Assembly: GCF_963675815.1 (NCBI RefSeq)
Contig: NZ_OY776574.1
Span: 1,978,001-2,042,000 of the forward strand
Length of the DNA: 64,000 nucleotides
Direction: 5' to 3'
Source of the DNA: an uncultured Desulfuromusa sp.
Lineage (GTDB): Bacteria; Desulfobacterota; Desulfuromonadia; Desulfuromonadales; Geopsychrobacteraceae
Shown here: positions 24,500 through 32,532 of the stretch, in pieces
How the letters are laid out: each line of letters opens with the position of its first letter
How positions within the stretch are numbered: position 1 is the stretch's first letter
The notes under the pieces: generated by a model
Told to the model about the DNA's origin: nothing
The model's input: the letters and a program-made list of their open reading frames with translations, nothing else
The model's database searches: none
Made by a program: the position numbers and the translations under genes

Positions 24500-24515
24500 T
24501 GGCATAAATTATGCT
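24500..24515 (+). promoter_or_regulatory. Sigma-54-type (-24/-12) promoter candidate
   Basis: TGGCATAAATTATGCT has the GG (24501-24502) and GC (24513-24514) separated by exactly ten bases, as sigma-54 requires, and matches the TGGCAC-N5-TTGCW consensus at most positions. Transcription would start near 24526, giving a 57-base leader before the PEP-CTERM gene with its AGGAGG ribosome site. Confidence 0.6.
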
Positions 24516-24582
24516 TCTGTTTTTGGTTAAGTTTGGAAATAATAGATAAAATTATTCAACGCAACGACCTAGGAGGTAAATT

Positions 24583-25113
24583 ATGTTGAAAAGAAGCTTG
24601 TTGGCAATTGTGGTTTCTTTCTTTTTTGTTGGGACAGCACTGGCTGCACCGATGACGTGGACTGATACGATTGATACTAATGCCTACGTTGGTTGGTATG
24701 GTTCAACCTCGTATACCCACGATATCAAAGACGAAGGGTTTACACCATTAGAAGATTTTGTGTCCAGCTATAGTCTAACAATTGGATTGTTTGATGATAA
24801 AGATAGCTGGGAATTCCCTTTCGAAACTGTTGTTTTTGACCTCCCTGGCCTTATCTCAGATGAAGTGCATACGTATAATTTAAGTTATGTTAATGAAAAT
24901 ATTGGCATGTCAATTGCGGGTATTGCTCAATTGAATTTGTTTGGGACGCTTGATGTTACTTTGTCATCAAATTGGGGTGATTTCTATCTTGATTATTCAA
25001 CATTGACAGCTAATGGCTTTGATAATGCTCCAGTACCTGAGCCAAGCACTTTACTTCTTCTTGGTGCTGGTGTTGCTGGCCTGGCATTCTACAGACGTAA
25101 GAAAAACGCATAA
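24583..25113 (+). CDS. PEP-CTERM sorting-domain protein
   Basis: A 176-residue secreted protein. It has a signal peptide (LLAIVVSFFFVGTALA, cleavage near residue 22), a mature part rich in Ser, Thr, Asp and aromatic residues that looks beta-rich, and a C-terminal sorting signal: VPEPSTLLLLGAGVAGLAFY followed by RRKKNA. Such proteins are processed by an exosortase (EpsH-type) and are linked to extracellular polysaccharide; no exosortase is in the window. The gene stands alone behind a sigma-54-like promoter and a strong AGGAGG site. The mature domain is not recognised. Confidence 0.88.
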   Translation: MLKRSLLAIVVSFFFVGTALAAPMTWTDTIDTNAYVGWYGSTSYTHDIKDEGFTPLEDFVSSYSLTIGLFDDKDSWEFPFETVVFDLPGLISDEVHTYNLSYVNENIGMSIAGIAQLNLFGTLDVTLSSNWGDFYLDYSTLTANGFDNAPVPEPSTLLLLGAGVAGLAFYRRKKNA

Positions 25114-25140
25114 AAAACTACAGCAAACAATCGTATCACA

Positions 25141-25172
25141 AAGCGGGCTACTTCTAGTAGCCCGCTTTTTTT
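25141..25172 (+). terminator. Terminator after the PEP-CTERM gene
   Basis: A perfect 11-base stem AAGCGGGCTAC/GTAGCCCGCTT with a five-base loop ends in a T run. The T run touches the stop codon of the convergent rhomboid gene (25171-25173), so it may serve mainly the plus strand. Confidence 0.88.
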
Positions 25173-26127
25173 ATCTCAATGCCAAACCCCAAGCTCCTAA
25201 AACCAAGAAGACAGATAGAAGAGCCGTTCCTTTATTGATTGCTCCCCATGGTTGTTCACCTCTTTGTGTTAAATATTCCGACGCCAGTCCCAACCCGATC
25301 CCCGATAAAAAACCAAACAAATGCGCCCCGATGTCGGTGTTCTCGCCACTGGCCCCCAATAACGCCAATAACCCAAGACCTGCTGCAATCGGTAGGGGCC
25401 AGCTGCGGCGATGGTTGCCGCGAAAATGGAGCATATTGATGGTGGCCAGCAGGCCAACAGCACCAAAGACGGCTGTCGATGCGCCAATGGAACGGTGATT
25501 CTGGGATTGAACCAGCGCATTCAGGAAGTTTCCAAGACTCCCGGCGCAGAGAACCAGAAACCAGGCACGTCCGGAACCCAGTAATCGGCACAGGTGGACC
25601 ATGAAAATACCACCCAGAGTGATGTTGCTGAACAGGTGGAGGAACCCGGAATGTAAGGTTAGTGCCGTGATCAGGCGCCACCACTCGCCATTCAGAATCT
25701 TTCCCGCATGGGCATTGCCCAGTTCAAACCAATGGACAGGGTTGTGCCCAAACAGGTTGATCTGATGCTGGGTGACGTTGTGAAAAATCGCCAGAAGAAT
25801 TAGAATCCAGATTGTTGATGCGGTATTCTCATGCAGCTTCCGTTCGATCGGTGGTGGGGGTGGCCAGTTCTGGTTTTCTTTTTCGTACTGAATCAGTTCC
25901 TGACAGGCTCTTTGATAGTGATCGACGGGAACCAGGAGTTGATAGCTGCGCTCAATCTGTTCACTGCGACAGGGAATCTGCCGTGCTTGCAGCACCAGAG
26001 TCCAGTTTCTCAGTTGACGCTTTGATATGGATTGTTCAGCCAAGCCATTTTTTAGACGTGATGGAATTGGAACCCAGTCCAGCTGTTCAATCTCGATGTG
26101 TTTTTCTTTATCCATAGGTTTTATCAT
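25171..26127 (-). CDS. Rhomboid-family intramembrane serine protease
   Basis: A 318-residue protein. A soluble N-terminal region of about 100 residues (with PPPPP) precedes six or seven membrane helices. The catalytic serine is in IGASTAVFG (Ser217), where most rhomboids read GASGA, and the histidine is in GAHLFGFLSG (His269). WRLITALTLHSGFLHLFSN is the family's WR and HxxxN-type motif. It cleaves transmembrane substrates within the bilayer. Start is either 26127 or the ATG four codons in; neither has a strong ribosome site. Confidence 0.85.
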   Translation of the reverse strand: MIKPMDKEKHIEIEQLDWVPIPSRLKNGLAEQSISKRQLRNWTLVLQARQIPCRSEQIERSYQLLVPVDHYQRACQELIQYEKENQNWPPPPPIERKLHENTASTIWILILLAIFHNVTQHQINLFGHNPVHWFELGNAHAGKILNGEWWRLITALTLHSGFLHLFSNITLGGIFMVHLCRLLGSGRAWFLVLCAGSLGNFLNALVQSQNHRSIGASTAVFGAVGLLATINMLHFRGNHRRSWPLPIAAGLGLLALLGASGENTDIGAHLFGFLSGIGLGLASEYLTQRGEQPWGAINKGTALLSVFLVLGAWGLALR

Positions 26128-26170
26128 TACAGATAATGTCTTCGAACGGTAGCGTCAAAATATGCTATTA

Positions 26171-26324
26171 GCCACGGATCCACACTGACAGAGACGGACG
26201 TAAAGCGTATAAGCATAAAAAGCATAGTTGGTTCTCTTGATCTTGATTTTCTTTGTGGTCTTTGTGGCTCCGTGAGAAATATTATTCTGACCTTGTTCCG
26301 CTTTTGTCCGTGTGGGTCGGTGGC
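26171..26324. repeat. 154-base element with inverted ends, probably a dispersed repeat
   Basis: The ends GCCACGGATCCACACTGACA (26171-26190) and the complement of 26305-26324 match at 17 of 20 positions. The interior is A+T-rich with CTTTGTGGTCTTTGTGGCT at 26251-26269. It contains no coding sequence I can support and looks like the inverted-ended intergenic repeats known in desulfuromonads, or a small non-autonomous mobile element. Confidence 0.5.
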
Positions 26325-26355
26325 GAGATTTATTATTAATCGCTGGAATTTTAAT

Positions 26356-26868
26356 ATGACTGTTAAGCAATATGCTGATGAATTTGACCTTTGGCAGCGG
26401 ATAGAAGCCGCTGTTGGAGAAATCTCCTTAAAAGGTTCTACAAGTACCCTTCTTGAAAAGATTGCAGCGATCCCAATTAAAAAAAGTCATGCAACCCGAA
26501 GATTGGGGGCTTATGTTTCACAAGGAGGTGAACCTGTCTGTATCCGTCTGCAGTTTGCTCAGGAAACTGAAAATTTGCAGCAAACTTTTCTCCATGAAGT
26601 CGCCCATGCCTGTGACCATCTCAGTCGCAAGAAGAATTCGCCATATCAGCAGGCACATGGCCCATCCTGGAAGTCCTGGGCCAGCGCTCTGGGAATTTCA
26701 CCTGAACGTTGTGGAGAAAGCGCAGCGGTCAAAGATCTTCATCAGCAACGGTTGAAGCTGGTAGCTGTGTGCCGGAAATGTGGCGCAGAATTCCATCGTG
26801 TCAGACGTTTGAATCGAAATAGAAAATATATCCATCAGCAATGTGGTGGAAGATTGAAAACAATATAG
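26356..26868 (+). CDS. SprT-like zinc metalloprotease-fold protein
   Basis: A 170-residue protein with the zinc motif HEVAHACDH (HExxH) after a beta region and a C-terminal zinc-ribbon (CRKCGAEF and a later Cys), as in SprT/Spartan-type proteins. The eukaryotic relative cleaves DNA-protein crosslinks; bacterial SprT function is not settled. ATG 26356 starts the conserved part; the longer frame extends back into the repeat element. The gene stands alone. Confidence 0.8.
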   Translation: MTVKQYADEFDLWQRIEAAVGEISLKGSTSTLLEKIAAIPIKKSHATRRLGAYVSQGGEPVCIRLQFAQETENLQQTFLHEVAHACDHLSRKKNSPYQQAHGPSWKSWASALGISPERCGESAAVKDLHQQRLKLVAVCRKCGAEFHRVRRLNRNRKYIHQQCGGRLKTI

Positions 26869-27057
26869 ATTCATGAAATATATTATTTAATAATATGTGA
26901 ACATTATGATTTTATGAACATCTTTGCTTTTAAAGAGACAGCTGATGTGTTTTTAGCTTAATAGTCTCTGGTGTTTATTTTACAAAACTTAACCCTATAA
27001 AGATTCAGTATTTGATATGTTCGATGAAAATATTACAGCTAAAGGAGCTTGGACATC

Positions 27058-27882
27058 ATGAATATGCGCAAGATTACGTCACTGACGGCTTTGATTTCAT
27101 TTGTGCTGCTGATGGTCACCAGCGTCATTCTCTATATTGTTCCTTCTGGTCGGGTCGCATACTGGGCAGGGTACAAATTGTGGTCGCTAACCAAAGAAGA
27201 CTGGGGCGCTGTTCATATTAACCTTGGGGTTCTTTTATTGGTCTCGATTCTGTTGCATACCTATTATAATTGGCAGCCGATGATCAGTTATATGAAAAAC
27301 AAATCGAAACAACTGCGAATCTTTACTCCTGATTTCAATATTTCTTTGATTGTGACTCTGGTGGTATTTTTCGGAACGTTAGCAGGGGTCCCTCCTATGA
27401 GTTCGATTATCAACTTTGGAGCTGCAATAACCGATAAAGCGAATCTTTACTATGGTGAACCCCCTTACGGCCACGCCGAGTTATCGCCACTGGCAGATTT
27501 TACGTATAAAATTAAGGTTGATCTGGCCGAAAGCATATCATTGCTGAAACAGGCCGGGATCACCGTTGACTCGGAAACACAAACAATGCAGGACATTGCT
27601 GCTGCGAATGGAATTTCACCACAACAGATTTATGAAATAATGAAACCAGAAGGTAAGGGAACAACGACTGAAATGCCTGAAGAGGCTCCAGGTGGTACAG
27701 GCAATCGTACCTTGGCACAAATATGTGAGATGTACCAATTGAATCAGAAGCTTATTGTTCAGGGGCTGGCGCGAAAAAGCATAACAGCTGAACCGCAGCA
27801 ATCCATGAAAGAGATTGCCGCGGTTAATCATCTTGACCCGCATACCATTTACGCAGAAATCTATGTGTTGTCAAAGAAGTGA
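27058..27882 (+). CDS. DUF4405-type membrane protein with three copies of a C-terminal motif
   Basis: A 274-residue protein. Three membrane segments (about residues 8-30, 50-68 and 95-112) form a cytochrome-b561-like DUF4405 domain with histidines at 53 and 67 that could bind heme. The remaining half contains three copies of a 20-residue helical motif: TMQDIAAANGISPQQIYEIM (176-195), TLAQICEMYQLNQKLIVQGL (218-237) and SMKEIAAVNHLDPHTIYAEI (249-268). The pattern resembles a small helix-turn-helix or SAP-like unit. AAAGGAG lies ten bases before the ATG. Function unknown; a membrane electron carrier is a guess. Confidence 0.7.
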   Translation: MNMRKITSLTALISFVLLMVTSVILYIVPSGRVAYWAGYKLWSLTKEDWGAVHINLGVLLLVSILLHTYYNWQPMISYMKNKSKQLRIFTPDFNISLIVTLVVFFGTLAGVPPMSSIINFGAAITDKANLYYGEPPYGHAELSPLADFTYKIKVDLAESISLLKQAGITVDSETQTMQDIAAANGISPQQIYEIMKPEGKGTTTEMPEEAPGGTGNRTLAQICEMYQLNQKLIVQGLARKSITAEPQQSMKEIAAVNHLDPHTIYAEIYVLSKK

Positions 27883-28052
27883 TTCTTAACGAAGAGATGT
27901 CGGGTTCACAGAGGTCGAAGAGAACATCTTTGTAACCGGACGTCGGTCACCAAGACGCTTAAAAGAGGGCGATTCTTCTGGTTTAATATCGAGATCATTT
28001 CCGGTTTTGTTCTTCTTTATCTCTTTCCACCCTTGCGTTGGAGCTCGTGACT

Positions 28053-28538
28053 TTAAGGATAGAGGCGCGCCAGAAACTCGGCACTGCAGGCCGGTTTATC
28101 TTCTCCTTCGATCTCAATTGTCATCAGATAACAGATTTGCACCGCATTTTTGACTTCTTCTCCGGATTTGATTGTTGTCCTCGCCCGAATGTTCGCTCCG
28201 ACTTTGACGGGTGCAGGAAAACGGACCCGATTTAACCCGTAATTGACCCGGTATTTCATCCCCGGATAATTGTTCTGAAAAAAATCAGGATGATTACTTT
28301 CGGTCAGGTAAGGGAGAAGAGACAGAGTCAGATATCCATGGGCGATTGTTGAACCATAGGGAGACTCTTTTTCGGCCCGTTCGGGATCGATATGGATCCA
28401 TTGTTGGTCACCTGTTACGGCAGCGAACTGATCAATCCTTTGTTGGTCAATGTTTAACCAGGGGCCAACATGAACTTCTTGACCCAATTTGGGTTGTAAA
28501 AAATTCAGGAACTGCTTGATTTGCTTGGCTGTATTCAT
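28053..28538 (-). CDS. MaoC-family enoyl-CoA hydratase
   Basis: A 161-residue hot-dog-fold protein with hydratase 2 motif VTGDQQWIHIDPERA (Asp and His catalytic) and STIAHGYLTLSLLPYL. It hydrates 2-enoyl-CoA to (R)-3-hydroxyacyl-CoA, for example in fatty-acid or polyester metabolism. It follows the bcp gene by three bases on the same strand, so it is co-transcribed, though no functional link is obvious. Confidence 0.87.
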   Translation of the reverse strand: MNTAKQIKQFLNFLQPKLGQEVHVGPWLNIDQQRIDQFAAVTGDQQWIHIDPERAEKESPYGSTIAHGYLTLSLLPYLTESNHPDFFQNNYPGMKYRVNYGLNRVRFPAPVKVGANIRARTTIKSGEEVKNAVQICYLMTIEIEGEDKPACSAEFLARLYP

Positions 28539-28541
28539 AAG

Positions 28542-29009
28542 TTAAAGTCCTTTTATGACATCCAGAACCTGTTGTGGATGGTCTGCAGCTTTTCTGACCT
28601 TGGGCCAGTGTTTGAGAACGGTACCATCGGCGGCAATGAGAACCGTTGAGCGGATACAACCGACACTGATTTTTCCGCAGGTTTTCTTTTCCCCCCATGC
28701 ATCGTAATCCTGCAACATGACCGTATCAGGGTCGGAGAGAAGGGTGAAGGGCAGGTTGAACTTCTTGATGAATTTATCGTGTGATGCCAGGCTGTCTTTG
28801 CTGATTCCAAGCAGGTTGATATCTTTCTTCTGCAACTCGGAGAACATCTCTCCAAAGGCGCATGATTCTTTAGTGCAACCAGGAGTATTGTCTTTAGGGT
28901 AAAAGTAAACAATCAACATTTTTCCCCGGTAATCCTGCAAGGTATGATCTTTGCCATCACTGCCGGAAAGATTGAAATCTGGGGCTGGTTGTCCTTCTTT
29001 AATGGCCAT
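28542..29009 (-). CDS. bcp: Thioredoxin-dependent peroxiredoxin, Bcp/PrxQ type
   Basis: A 155-residue peroxidase of normal family length. The peroxidatic and resolving cysteines lie five residues apart in TPGCTKESCAF, the mark of the atypical two-Cys PrxQ group. It reduces hydrogen peroxide and organic peroxides using thioredoxin; a thioredoxin gene lies at 42750. The start at 29009 gives MAIKEGQPAPDF, the usual N-terminus. It forms a small operon with the MazG-like gene upstream and MaoC downstream. Confidence 0.93.
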   Translation of the reverse strand: MAIKEGQPAPDFNLSGSDGKDHTLQDYRGKMLIVYFYPKDNTPGCTKESCAFGEMFSELQKKDINLLGISKDSLASHDKFIKKFNLPFTLLSDPDTVMLQDYDAWGEKKTCGKISVGCIRSTVLIAADGTVLKHWPKVRKAADHPQQVLDVIKGL

Positions 29010-29020
29010 TGTTTTCTCCT

Positions 29021-29290
29021 CTACTGTGGGTTCGGGGATTCCAGAAGTGTGTTGAGTTTCTGCAATTTTTTTTGCACGGCTTCATCAACCTGTTCAGGAC
29101 CAAACATCCAGCTAAGCTGTCCAAGCATCAATGTGACATCGGCCAGTTCATCAATAACAACCTGCTCACTGACCTTGCCGCGGCGAAAATGTTTCAGCGC
29201 TATAATCAATTCAGCACACTCTTCTACCATTTGGTCATACTGGGCATCAGTGCCCCATTTATCTAAAGTTGCTTGATAGAGTTGTTCCAT
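29021..29290 (-). CDS. MazG-like nucleotide pyrophosphohydrolase fold protein
   Basis: An 89-residue protein, the size of a single all-alpha NTP-pyrophosphatase unit. The acid motif EECAELIIALKHF and the downstream ELADVTLML supply the metal-binding glutamates and aspartate. Members clear abnormal nucleotides. ATG 29290 (MEQLYQATL) has AAAGGA upstream; the frame extends to 29329 without an alternative signal. Eleven bases separate it from bcp. Confidence 0.8.
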   Translation of the reverse strand: MEQLYQATLDKWGTDAQYDQMVEECAELIIALKHFRRGKVSEQVVIDELADVTLMLGQLSWMFGPEQVDEAVQKKLQKLNTLLESPNPQ

Positions 29291-29335
29291 TTGTATTGAT
29301 ATCCTTTGTTCTGTTGAAGAGCCTGGCATGGAGCT

Positions 29336-29364
29336 AAAAAGGCTGCCGGATCGGCAGCCTTTTT
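29336..29364 (-). terminator. Terminator of the FCD regulator gene
   Basis: A perfect stem GGCTGCCG/CGGCAGCC with a three-base loop is flanked by A5 and T5. It lies between two leftward genes, so it ends the regulator transcript and isolates the MazG-bcp-maoC unit. Confidence 0.88.
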
Positions 29365-29382
29365 GAGAGGAATGAATAAAAA

Positions 29383-30120
29383 TCAGATTGTGTCCGGATG
29401 CTTTTTTTGTAGAAACAGAGCCAGTTTTTCTTCAACAAGAGTCAAATGTTTTAACATCCACTCCCGTGCCCGTTCCGGATCGCGAGCTTCAATCGCTTCA
29501 AGAATTTCACGATGATGATTCAGGAGGAGCTCAATGTATCCTTCTTTGCTGTAAAATTCACCTAACGCAACCATAATAGTTGTCTGGAAAAGTTTTTGTA
29601 TTGTGTTAAGAACGTGAATTTGCAGGGTATTATGTGTTGCTGCTGTAATGGTCAGGTGAAACTGGAAGTCAATTTCTGGATCCCAGCCACCATGTTCTGA
29701 TTGCTCTTCCATGATGGTAAAGAGCTCGCGTAATCGGTCTAATTCCGGCTTTTCAGCACGTTTCGCGGCGAGATAAGCGGACCAGGTTTCCAGACCGATA
29801 CGAACTTCCGTTAGCGCATGCAGCATCCTAGGATCTCGTCGTTCAACCATATTAGCCAGTGGGTCAGCCATCGTCACATCTGCAAGTGATCTTACGTAGG
29901 TGCCGCCACCCTGACGTGATTCGAGAAATCCAATCGCTTCAAGAACCATGATGGCTTCTCTGACGGACGGGCGACTGACTCCCAGAAAAGTTGCCAGTTC
30001 ACGTTCTGACGGGATACGCTGTCCCGGGCCCAGATCACCTCTAGAAATCAACTCTTTAATCTGTTCAACAATTTCTTCAGAAAGTTTCTTGGGACGGATC
30101 GGTTTGAAAACTGTGGTCAT
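29383..30120 (-). CDS. FadR/GntR-family (FCD) transcriptional regulator
   Basis: A 245-residue regulator. The winged helix is at residues 11-75 (RIPSERELATFLGVSRPSVR and EAIGFLESRQGGGTYV), followed by an all-helical FCD ligand domain with DFQFHLTITAATHN, whose Asp/His residues usually hold a metal and a carboxylate ligand. Members often control lactate, pyruvate, glycolate or organic-acid genes. No metabolic target gene adjoins it; it is monocistronic, with a candidate operator in its own leader. Confidence 0.88.
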   Translation of the reverse strand: MTTVFKPIRPKKLSEEIVEQIKELISRGDLGPGQRIPSERELATFLGVSRPSVREAIMVLEAIGFLESRQGGGTYVRSLADVTMADPLANMVERRDPRMLHALTEVRIGLETWSAYLAAKRAEKPELDRLRELFTIMEEQSEHGGWDPEIDFQFHLTITAATHNTLQIHVLNTIQKLFQTTIMVALGEFYSKEGYIELLLNHHREILEAIEARDPERAREWMLKHLTLVEEKLALFLQKKHPDTI

Positions 30121-30138
30121 AATGGTCTCCAGCTTTTT

Positions 30139-30149
30139 TGGTAAGACCT
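30139..30149 (-). promoter_or_regulatory. GntR/FadR-type operator candidate
   Basis: TGGTAAGACCT fits the TNGTNNNACNT-type operator bound by FadR-subfamily regulators and lies 19 bases upstream of the regulator's ATG. Autoregulation is inferred. Confidence 0.4.
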
Positions 30150-30269
30150 TTTATCATGGCGGTGGATTTAAGACAAGACGAGAGAATACAAAGAAACGAA
30201 AAAACAACTTTATCTGGTGTGATATGGAGATTTGTAAAGGAGTCTGTTTTTGCGAAGATGCTGTTTGGA

Positions 30270-31025
30270 TTATTCTTTTGTCTTGTGGGTACGGCGGAAG
30301 AGTTTAAACCAGTTTTGAAATTCTTTCTCTTCTGTTTCCATTTCAAAAGCATTAATCAGGCCGCGTGCAATCGATACAGAGACCGCTCGATTGCGTAGAT
30401 TGAAGGAGTCTCCAATTTTCTCGCTCTGGAACTGTTCCTGATCAATCCCCAATTTGTTGTAGAGGGAATTCAGGCGACTTTGAACCCCTCGACGTGACAG
30501 ATAGCGGCGCTGAGCTATTAAATTGTCTGTTAATCCCAGAGATATGTCGAGTAGAGCCTCATATTCAATATCGGATAATGCTGTTAAGCTGTGCCCGGCC
30601 CGACCTTGAACTTTCCGTACTTCCGGGGCGATCCAACATTGTTCATCCCGCAGCACAGTGCGGATGGCAGAACTGATCCGTTCTCTGGGACTTGATTTCA
30701 GAATATAGCCGTAAACAGTTTCAGGAGGCACAATTTTGACCAGGGCACGAACATACATTTCATCTTTGAATTGGCTCCAGAAAACAATGCGTGCTTGCGG
30801 CTGTTGCTCCCAAAGTTTCTGGGCAAAATCGATACCATTCATTTCCGGCATTTGAATGTCGCTGATAACCAGAGGATTGTTGCGCGATAAGCCTATTTCA
30901 AGTGCGGTGTGACCATTGGGCGCTCGTGTGATATTGACAGGTTCTTTCCATTCGCTGAGGAGTTGTTTAAGAAATTCAAAATCTTTTGGATTATCTTCAG
31001 CTATTAGAATATCCAGAGGTTGCAT
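30270..31025 (-). CDS. NarL-type response regulator
   Basis: A 251-residue protein. The REC domain has the acidic pair in AEDNPKD, phospho-acceptor Asp in LVISDIQMPEMNG and the conserved Lys in YILKSSP. The C-terminal third has a helix-turn-helix (LTALSDIEYEALLDISLGLT then LSRRGVQSRLNSLYNKLGI) that resembles LuxR/NarL but is diverged. It lies downstream of, and on the same strand as, a NarX-type kinase (79-base gap), its probable partner. Targets unknown. Confidence 0.84.
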   Translation of the reverse strand: MQPLDILIAEDNPKDFEFLKQLLSEWKEPVNITRAPNGHTALEIGLSRNNPLVISDIQMPEMNGIDFAQKLWEQQPQARIVFWSQFKDEMYVRALVKIVPPETVYGYILKSSPRERISSAIRTVLRDEQCWIAPEVRKVQGRAGHSLTALSDIEYEALLDISLGLTDNLIAQRRYLSRRGVQSRLNSLYNKLGIDQEQFQSEKIGDSFNLRNRAVSVSIARGLINAFEMETEEKEFQNWFKLFRRTHKTKE

Positions 31026-31104
31026 GTTATATCTCCTGAACTAGTGGCAGAGGGAATGTTGAAAATTCCAGCGCAAAATGCGGTGTTTGATCCGTGACAT
31101 GATA

Positions 31105-32478
31105 CTATACTTCACAAGGCAGGGTGAGTTCAAAGCGGGTGCCACTGGAAAAACGCGAAGGTTTCCAATCAACTGCGGCAGAAATTGCGCGTGCTCTTTC
31201 ACGGATGTTGTTTAATCCACGACCACTATTGGAATGGTTTTGATTCAGGATCCCCTTGCCATTGTCCTCAACTGACAAGACAAGAGTCTTTTCGCGCATC
31301 TCCAGGTTAACTTCATAGCGTGTCGCAGCCGCGTGCTTAATGACATTTTGAATTGCTTCTATTGCAATCCTGTAGAGAGTCAGTTGTCTGACCCGACCAA
31401 GGTCGAGCTCGTTGACTACCGGATCAATGTAGAGATGGTATTCAGGAAGTTCGTCTGAGGAACAATGTTGTTCCAGGTGGGCTTCAAGAGCAGCTCCAAG
31501 GCCAAGAATATCAAGGGTTTGTGGATGGAGGTTGTTCATGATATCCCGCAGGTTAGTGATTGCTCGTTCAAGATCCTGTTCCAGACTTTTAGTTTTCTCA
31601 TGTACAGCCGGATCGACCTGATCTTCTCCCAGATTTTGTAGCCCACGCAATATGGTAGAAAGATCAGACAGGGATTGATCGTGCAGATCCATAGCGATCC
31701 GGCGCCGTTCTTCTTCAGCACCTTCGAGGAGCTTTTCTGTTCCGACGACTTGGACCAATCGTTGTGTCATACGGTTAATTGAGATTGCCAGAGTATCCAG
31801 TTCGTCACGGATGCGATCCGGGGCCGGGGGAATTTCCAGCTTTCCATCAGCAATCCTTGCCGCGTTTTTAGAGAGTGATTGCACTCGATTGAGAATGCGG
31901 CGGCTAAAGTAACCAGAGATGAACAATCCTAACAGGATCGCCAGGATCAGAACTGACATGGATACAGTTGCTGTTCTTTCTACCAGTTGGTTGATGTCCT
32001 GTTCTTGTGAAATGCGTGCCTGGTTACGATAAATTTGGGTGATATTTGAAAGTGTGGACAGTTCTGCTCTGAACCGGGCGAAAGATTCAGCTGTCTTCTC
32101 AATTTCAGGGCTATCTGCAGGATTCAGATTCTCAGCTAGTTCGAGCAGCGAAGATACATGACCAGACCCGACAAGGGGCCCGAAGGGTTTAATGCGGCTG
32201 ATTGAAGCCAGCATCCGCTCGTATAGATCAGCGACCAGAGCCATTTCTTCAGGGGCTGCCATGCCGGTATGTTGCATCGTTCGCAACAGGACATGCAGCC
32301 TTCTGGCTGCCATATCCGCTTCAGCCACAGCAATAAAAGTTGTTCCGATAGCTTTGGCTTCCTGACGTTTGAATGAAAAGCTCCAGTAAGTATACTGCAT
32401 GAAAATAAGCAGCAGGATCAGTAGGGCAAGAATTGTTGCCGGAGCTAGGAGAACTTGTTGTTTTACGGTTATGCGCAT
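31105..32478 (-). CDS. NarX-type membrane sensor histidine kinase
   Basis: A 457-residue kinase. Two membrane segments (about 9-28 and 170-192) enclose a periplasmic helical sensor region. A HAMP domain follows, then the HisKA_3 box EEERRRIAMDLHDQSLSDL with its phospho-acceptor histidine, and an HATPase domain (VEDNGKGI, GRGLNNIRERA). This kinase class pairs with NarL-type regulators, and one follows. It begins 54 bases after the thiolase-like gene. Signal unknown. Confidence 0.88.
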   Translation of the reverse strand: MRITVKQQVLLAPATILALLILLLIFMQYTYWSFSFKRQEAKAIGTTFIAVAEADMAARRLHVLLRTMQHTGMAAPEEMALVADLYERMLASISRIKPFGPLVGSGHVSSLLELAENLNPADSPEIEKTAESFARFRAELSTLSNITQIYRNQARISQEQDINQLVERTATVSMSVLILAILLGLFISGYFSRRILNRVQSLSKNAARIADGKLEIPPAPDRIRDELDTLAISINRMTQRLVQVVGTEKLLEGAEEERRRIAMDLHDQSLSDLSTILRGLQNLGEDQVDPAVHEKTKSLEQDLERAITNLRDIMNNLHPQTLDILGLGAALEAHLEQHCSSDELPEYHLYIDPVVNELDLGRVRQLTLYRIAIEAIQNVIKHAAATRYEVNLEMREKTLVLSVEDNGKGILNQNHSNSGRGLNNIRERARAISAAVDWKPSRFSSGTRFELTLPCEV

Positions 32479-32532
32479 GCGTTCAGATTAACACTGATAA
32501 TTGGGCTTTACACTGTGCAGATACGCAATTTC

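Noticed and set aside
24137..24500. c-di-GMP (GEMM) riboswitch before the PEP-CTERM gene
   Set aside because: No GCACAGGGCAAACC-type core or matching second stem was found.
26155..26370. A 71-codon minus-strand frame over the inverted-ended repeat
   Set aside because: It consists of the repeat itself and has no ribosome site or domain.
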